A DNA stretch of 64,000 nucleotides from Paenibacillus sp. V4I3 (GTDB lineage: Bacteria > Bacillota > Bacilli > Paenibacillales > NBRC-103111), in the NCBI RefSeq assembly GCF_030817215.1, contig NZ_JAUSZA010000001.1, positions 4,624,501-4,688,500 of the forward strand. Reading direction: 5' to 3'. Under the pieces are notes generated by a model. It did no database searches, had not been told where the DNA came from, and worked only from the letters and a program-made list of their open reading frames with translations. This document shows positions 61,806 through 64,000 of this stretch, one piece after another (position 1 is the stretch's first letter; the number at the start of each line of letters is the position of its first letter). Both the position numbers and the translations under genes were made by a program.

Positions 61806-62045
61806 AGCATTAAAAGAGACATTGAATATTACAAAATATCCCCAGAAAATGAGTACCCTTACAGAAGAGCTGGGATTAAGAAGGTATTGGACTATTTAAA
61901 TATTAACAAGTCGGAAGCAATCGCGTTTGGTGAAGGTGATAACGATATCGACATGTTGGAGTATGTTGGATTGGGAATTGCAATGGAAAATGGTGAGGAA
62001 AGGTTAAAGAAGAAAGCTGATATAAGAAGCCGTATCAACCATTGA
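61806..62045 (+). pseudogene. 3' remnant of a Cof-type HAD hydrolase
   Basis: Directly after the MmyB-like gene a frame without a start reads IEYYKISPENEYPYRRAG, IKKVLDYLNINKSEAIAFGE and GDNDIDMLEYVGLGIAMENG. The block GxxxAIAFGxGDNDIxMLxxxGxGIAMxN is the C-terminal motif of Cof-like HAD phosphatases, with the metal-binding GDNDI. The N-terminal catalytic Asp region is missing, and the C-terminus (KKKADIRSRINH) ends early inside a terminator hairpin. No product is expected. Confidence 0.75.
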
Positions 62046-62066
62046 GGTAAGATACGGCGTTTCTTC
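62029..62066 (+). terminator. terminator overlapping the HAD relic
   Basis: GCCGTATC (62029-62036) pairs with GATACGGC (62051-62058), followed by GTTTCTTC. It could end transcription of the MmyB-like gene. Confidence 0.6.
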
Positions 62067-62087
62067 AAAATTTCCTTTGCTTTTAAG

Positions 62088-62930
62088 TTAATTTCCAAAG
62101 CCTAGCTTCTTCGCCATGCTGTAGCCAGCAGGCCCGAAGTTATACCTTTTTCGCAGTTCAATCAGATTGGGTCCGAATGTCTGTTCTAGCGTTTCACGGT
62201 GCGCTTGCATAATCTCATGGATGTATAGGTCATGGATGATGACCTCGGTGATCGGCATGACGAGACCGGGGTGCATGGTCCAAGCGGCGCGGCTGTCCGT
62301 TCCAAGAGAAACTATACCGGCTACCACTTCGCTGTCGTCTATGCTCGCCACAATCCAACGGCCGCCGTATTCCCGTGTAATCTCTTCACTCGAATCGTGC
62401 GGGTACACTTGCGCAAAATCGAACTGTAGTTCTCCATATACGACGATCAGAATCTCGACGCCTCGTTCCGCAGCCCTCCGTAGTTCCGGTTCCAGTAGCT
62501 TGGCTTCTTCTGTCCAGATTTCTAGCAAAATACGCCCAGCTGCCCGATTAACCGCTTCCGCCGCCCGGCTCAAAATGGCTTCAAACCCGGTGATGTTCCA
62601 AATGTTTTCCCGATTTAAGGATACATAAGAGTAGTGGGCAAGCGCAGTTTCAGCAGCTTCGAATGAGGAGTCGATTTTGCTTTTTTTCAGCCGGATCAGC
62701 TCTTGAGGCGGCAGTGGCGTATACAACGAAGGATCTTCGTGACTGACCATAACTTCGCCGCGCTCCACCATTCCGCTTAGCACTTCATAAATTTTAGAAC
62801 GCGGAACACCCGAGTTCAAAGAAATCGCATACCCTGATAAAGGAGATTTATCCAGAAGGGCTAGGTACGCTTTGGCTTCATATTCGGTAAAATTCAAATC
62901 CTGCAACATCTTAATGATTTCTAATTTCAT
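62088..62930 (-). CDS. TrmB-family transcriptional regulator
   Basis: 280 residues. The N-terminal TrmB-type winged helix reads LQDLNFTEYEAKAYLALLDK, SGYAISLNSGVPRSKIYEVL and MVERGEVMV. The C-terminal region (about 105-250) fits a phospholipase-D-like sensor with RILLEIWTEEAKLLEPELRR and AAERGVEILIVVYG. TrmB proteins sense sugars or other metabolites. TAGGAGGTT precedes ATG 62930. It is divergent from the EamA transporter, and a perfect inverted repeat lies in that transporter's leader, so it probably represses the exporter. Confidence 0.88.
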   Translation of the reverse strand: MKLEIIKMLQDLNFTEYEAKAYLALLDKSPLSGYAISLNSGVPRSKIYEVLSGMVERGEVMVSHEDPSLYTPLPPQELIRLKKSKIDSSFEAAETALAHYSYVSLNRENIWNITGFEAILSRAAEAVNRAAGRILLEIWTEEAKLLEPELRRAAERGVEILIVVYGELQFDFAQVYPHDSSEEITREYGGRWIVASIDDSEVVAGIVSLGTDSRAAWTMHPGLVMPITEVIIHDLYIHEIMQAHRETLEQTFGPNLIELRKRYNFGPAGYSMAKKLGFGN

Positions 62931-63004
62931 TTTTTAACCTCCTACCCTCCGCGTCGTACATAAGTCCTATTCTTTCACTTATCTGATCTACTCCATTATT
63001 ACAC

Positions 63005-63035
63005 TTGACAGACGATAGTGCCAATGCTGTATCAT
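63005..63035 (+). promoter_or_regulatory. predicted promoter of the EamA gene
   Basis: TTGACA (63005-63010) and TATCAT (63030-63035) are 19 bases apart, a little long. The operator at 63043-63064 begins where transcription should start. Confidence 0.45.
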
Positions 63036-63042
63036 GAATAAT

Positions 63043-63064
63043 AGTAGCTACAAAAGTAGCTACT
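63043..63064 (+). promoter_or_regulatory. predicted TrmB operator
   Basis: AGTAGCTAC (63043-63051), AAAA (63052-63055) and GTAGCTACT (63056-63064) form a perfect inverted repeat. Each arm contains the self-complementary GTAGCTAC. It overlaps the expected transcription start of the EamA gene, a roadblock position. Confidence 0.65.
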
Positions 63065-63099
63065 ACATTCAATTCCTTAGAATTACTTGGAGGTACAGC

Positions 63100-64000
63100 A
63101 TGGATACATCAAATGAAATCCAAAAGGTGCTAATAGCAAAGGCCCAAAAAAGCAGCAGCTTTTACCTATTCGCTGTCATTATTGCCATTTTGCTATGGAG
63201 CACCTCGTTTGTTGGGACTAAGATTGCATACAATTCCTTTCCACCTCTCACATTGGGGGCGGCACGCTTTGTAATTGCTTCCTTCATTTTAGGAGCGATT
63301 ATGCTGTCTAGAAAAGAATTTATAAGGCCTGCACCGAAGGATATGGGTTTGATGGCGCTGAGCGGAATATTGGGAACGACTCTTTACTTTGCGCTGGAGA
63401 ATATCGGGCTTGAACTGACAACGGCATCGAGTGCCGCACTGATCGTCGCTTCTTACCCGGCCATAACAGCGCTGCTTGAGTTCATTTTTTTTCGAGTAAA
63501 AATTTCCTGGCTGAAGGGGCTTGGGATTGTGATGGCAGTAGTCGGAGTGTATCAGATTTCGGGCGGCAGTTCGGGGGAGAGTTCAGGACAGCTGACGGGT
63601 AACCTAATTCTAATCCTGGCGGGCGTTGTCTTTGCAACTTATAACTTTACAACTCGCAAAGTTGTCAGAAACTACTCAATGGTAACCGTTTCGTTTTACC
63701 AGACGATTGCAGGGACGCTTGCATTCATTCCGCTTGCACTGATTGAGCGGTCAAGATGGCAGATGCCTAGTGTAGATTCTCTCTGGATGCTGCTCTATCT
63801 TGGGGTTTTCTGCTCAGTAGCAGCCTTTATGCTTTATAATTATGGGCTGCGCAACCTCAGTTCCGGTACTGCAATGGCGCTGATGAATCTCGTTCCTCTT
63901 TTTGGCGTGTTATTCTCAACCGTATTCCTACATGAAGTCTTGCATATATATGATTTGATCGGTGGAATGATTATAATTGTTGGGGTTATTCTGAGTGTAA
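63100..64000 (+). CDS. EamA/DMT-family transporter, cut by the window end
   Basis: The frame from ATG 63100 (TTGGAGGT upstream) stays open for 300 codons to the window end. It encodes about ten membrane spans in two EamA halves: AVIIAILLWSTSFVGTKIAY, LGAARFVIASFILGAIML and FALENIGLELTTASSAALIV in the first; LILAGVVFATYNFTTRKVV, FCSVAAFMLYNYGLRNLSSG and NLVPLFGVLFSTVFLHEVLH in the second. DMT proteins of this class export amino acids or other metabolites. Only the last few residues should be missing. The divergent TrmB regulator is the likely controller. Confidence 0.9.
   Translation, partial: MDTSNEIQKVLIAKAQKSSSFYLFAVIIAILLWSTSFVGTKIAYNSFPPLTLGAARFVIASFILGAIMLSRKEFIRPAPKDMGLMALSGILGTTLYFALENIGLELTTASSAALIVASYPAITALLEFIFFRVKISWLKGLGIVMAVVGVYQISGGSSGESSGQLTGNLILILAGVVFATYNFTTRKVVRNYSMVTVSFYQTIAGTLAFIPLALIERSRWQMPSVDSLWMLLYLGVFCSVAAFMLYNYGLRNLSSGTAMALMNLVPLFGVLFSTVFLHEVLHIYDLIGGMIIIVGVILSV

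Noticed and set aside
62167..62628. 153-codon plus-strand frame inside the TrmB gene
   Set aside because: It is antisense to a well-supported gene and has no recognisable features.

Overview
The window looks like chromosome from a spore-forming, Gram-positive soil bacterium of the Paenibacillus type. The evidence is strong AGGAGG-type ribosome binding sites, spore coat and CwlJ-like relics, SLH and NlpC/P60 envelope proteins, YesM/YesN-type two-component regulation, and several carbohydrate ABC importers that lack their own ATPase. No rRNA, tRNA, CRISPR array, insertion sequence or phage block was seen.

Layout. 0-3.7 kb: TerC-like membrane protein, a secreted NlpC/P60 peptidase, a decayed spore-coat/alcohol-dehydrogenase locus and an SLH-PrcB protein. 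3.7-9.5 kb: a LacI-regulated sugar importer with an oxidoreductase, with a matching dyad before both the regulator and the importer. 9.5-12.5 kb: XRE-cupin regulator facing tdh-kbl (threonine to glycine). 12.6-20.5 kb: small membrane proteins, CapA-like lipoprotein, a DoxX/flavodoxin pair, Crp/Fnr regulator with a DUF2892 protein, and an aldehyde-response locus (aldehyde dehydrogenase behind a textbook MerR-type promoter, broken SDR and MFS genes, and a MerR regulator). 20.5-42 kb: a glycan-use locus with two GH110-like beta-helix proteins, YesMN-type signalling, a large secreted GH16 enzyme, an importer with two binding proteins, an esterase, a serine hydrolase, an AraC regulator, a second oxidoreductase and a sugar isomerase. 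42.1-43.9 kb: three decayed genes in a row (CwlJ-like, TetR, GNAT). 44.6-56.5 kb: a nine-gene operon (ROK regulator, Fe3+/polyamine-type ABC importer, secreted PIG-L deacetylase, creatininase-family amidohydrolase, argininosuccinate-lyase-like enzyme, BadF/GlcNAc-kinase-like protein, cytosolic PIG-L deacetylase). 56.9-64 kb: a frameshifted secreted binding/propeller protein, an epimerase with a divergent MmyB-like regulator, a HAD relic, and a TrmB regulator divergent from an EamA exporter that runs off the end.

The most unusual module is the 44.6-56.5 kb operon. Its gene set suggests import of an N-acylated amino-sugar conjugate, deacylation on both sides of the membrane, amide or lactam opening, C-N lyase cleavage and sugar phosphorylation. 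The substrate cannot be named from sequence. The glycan locus is the second point of interest, because both beta-helix copies carry MDGQN where I recall GH110 enzymes having a DDGxN motif. Several genes are split by frameshifts. Single-base shifts could be sequencing errors, but the chimeric and deleted genes cannot be explained that way.
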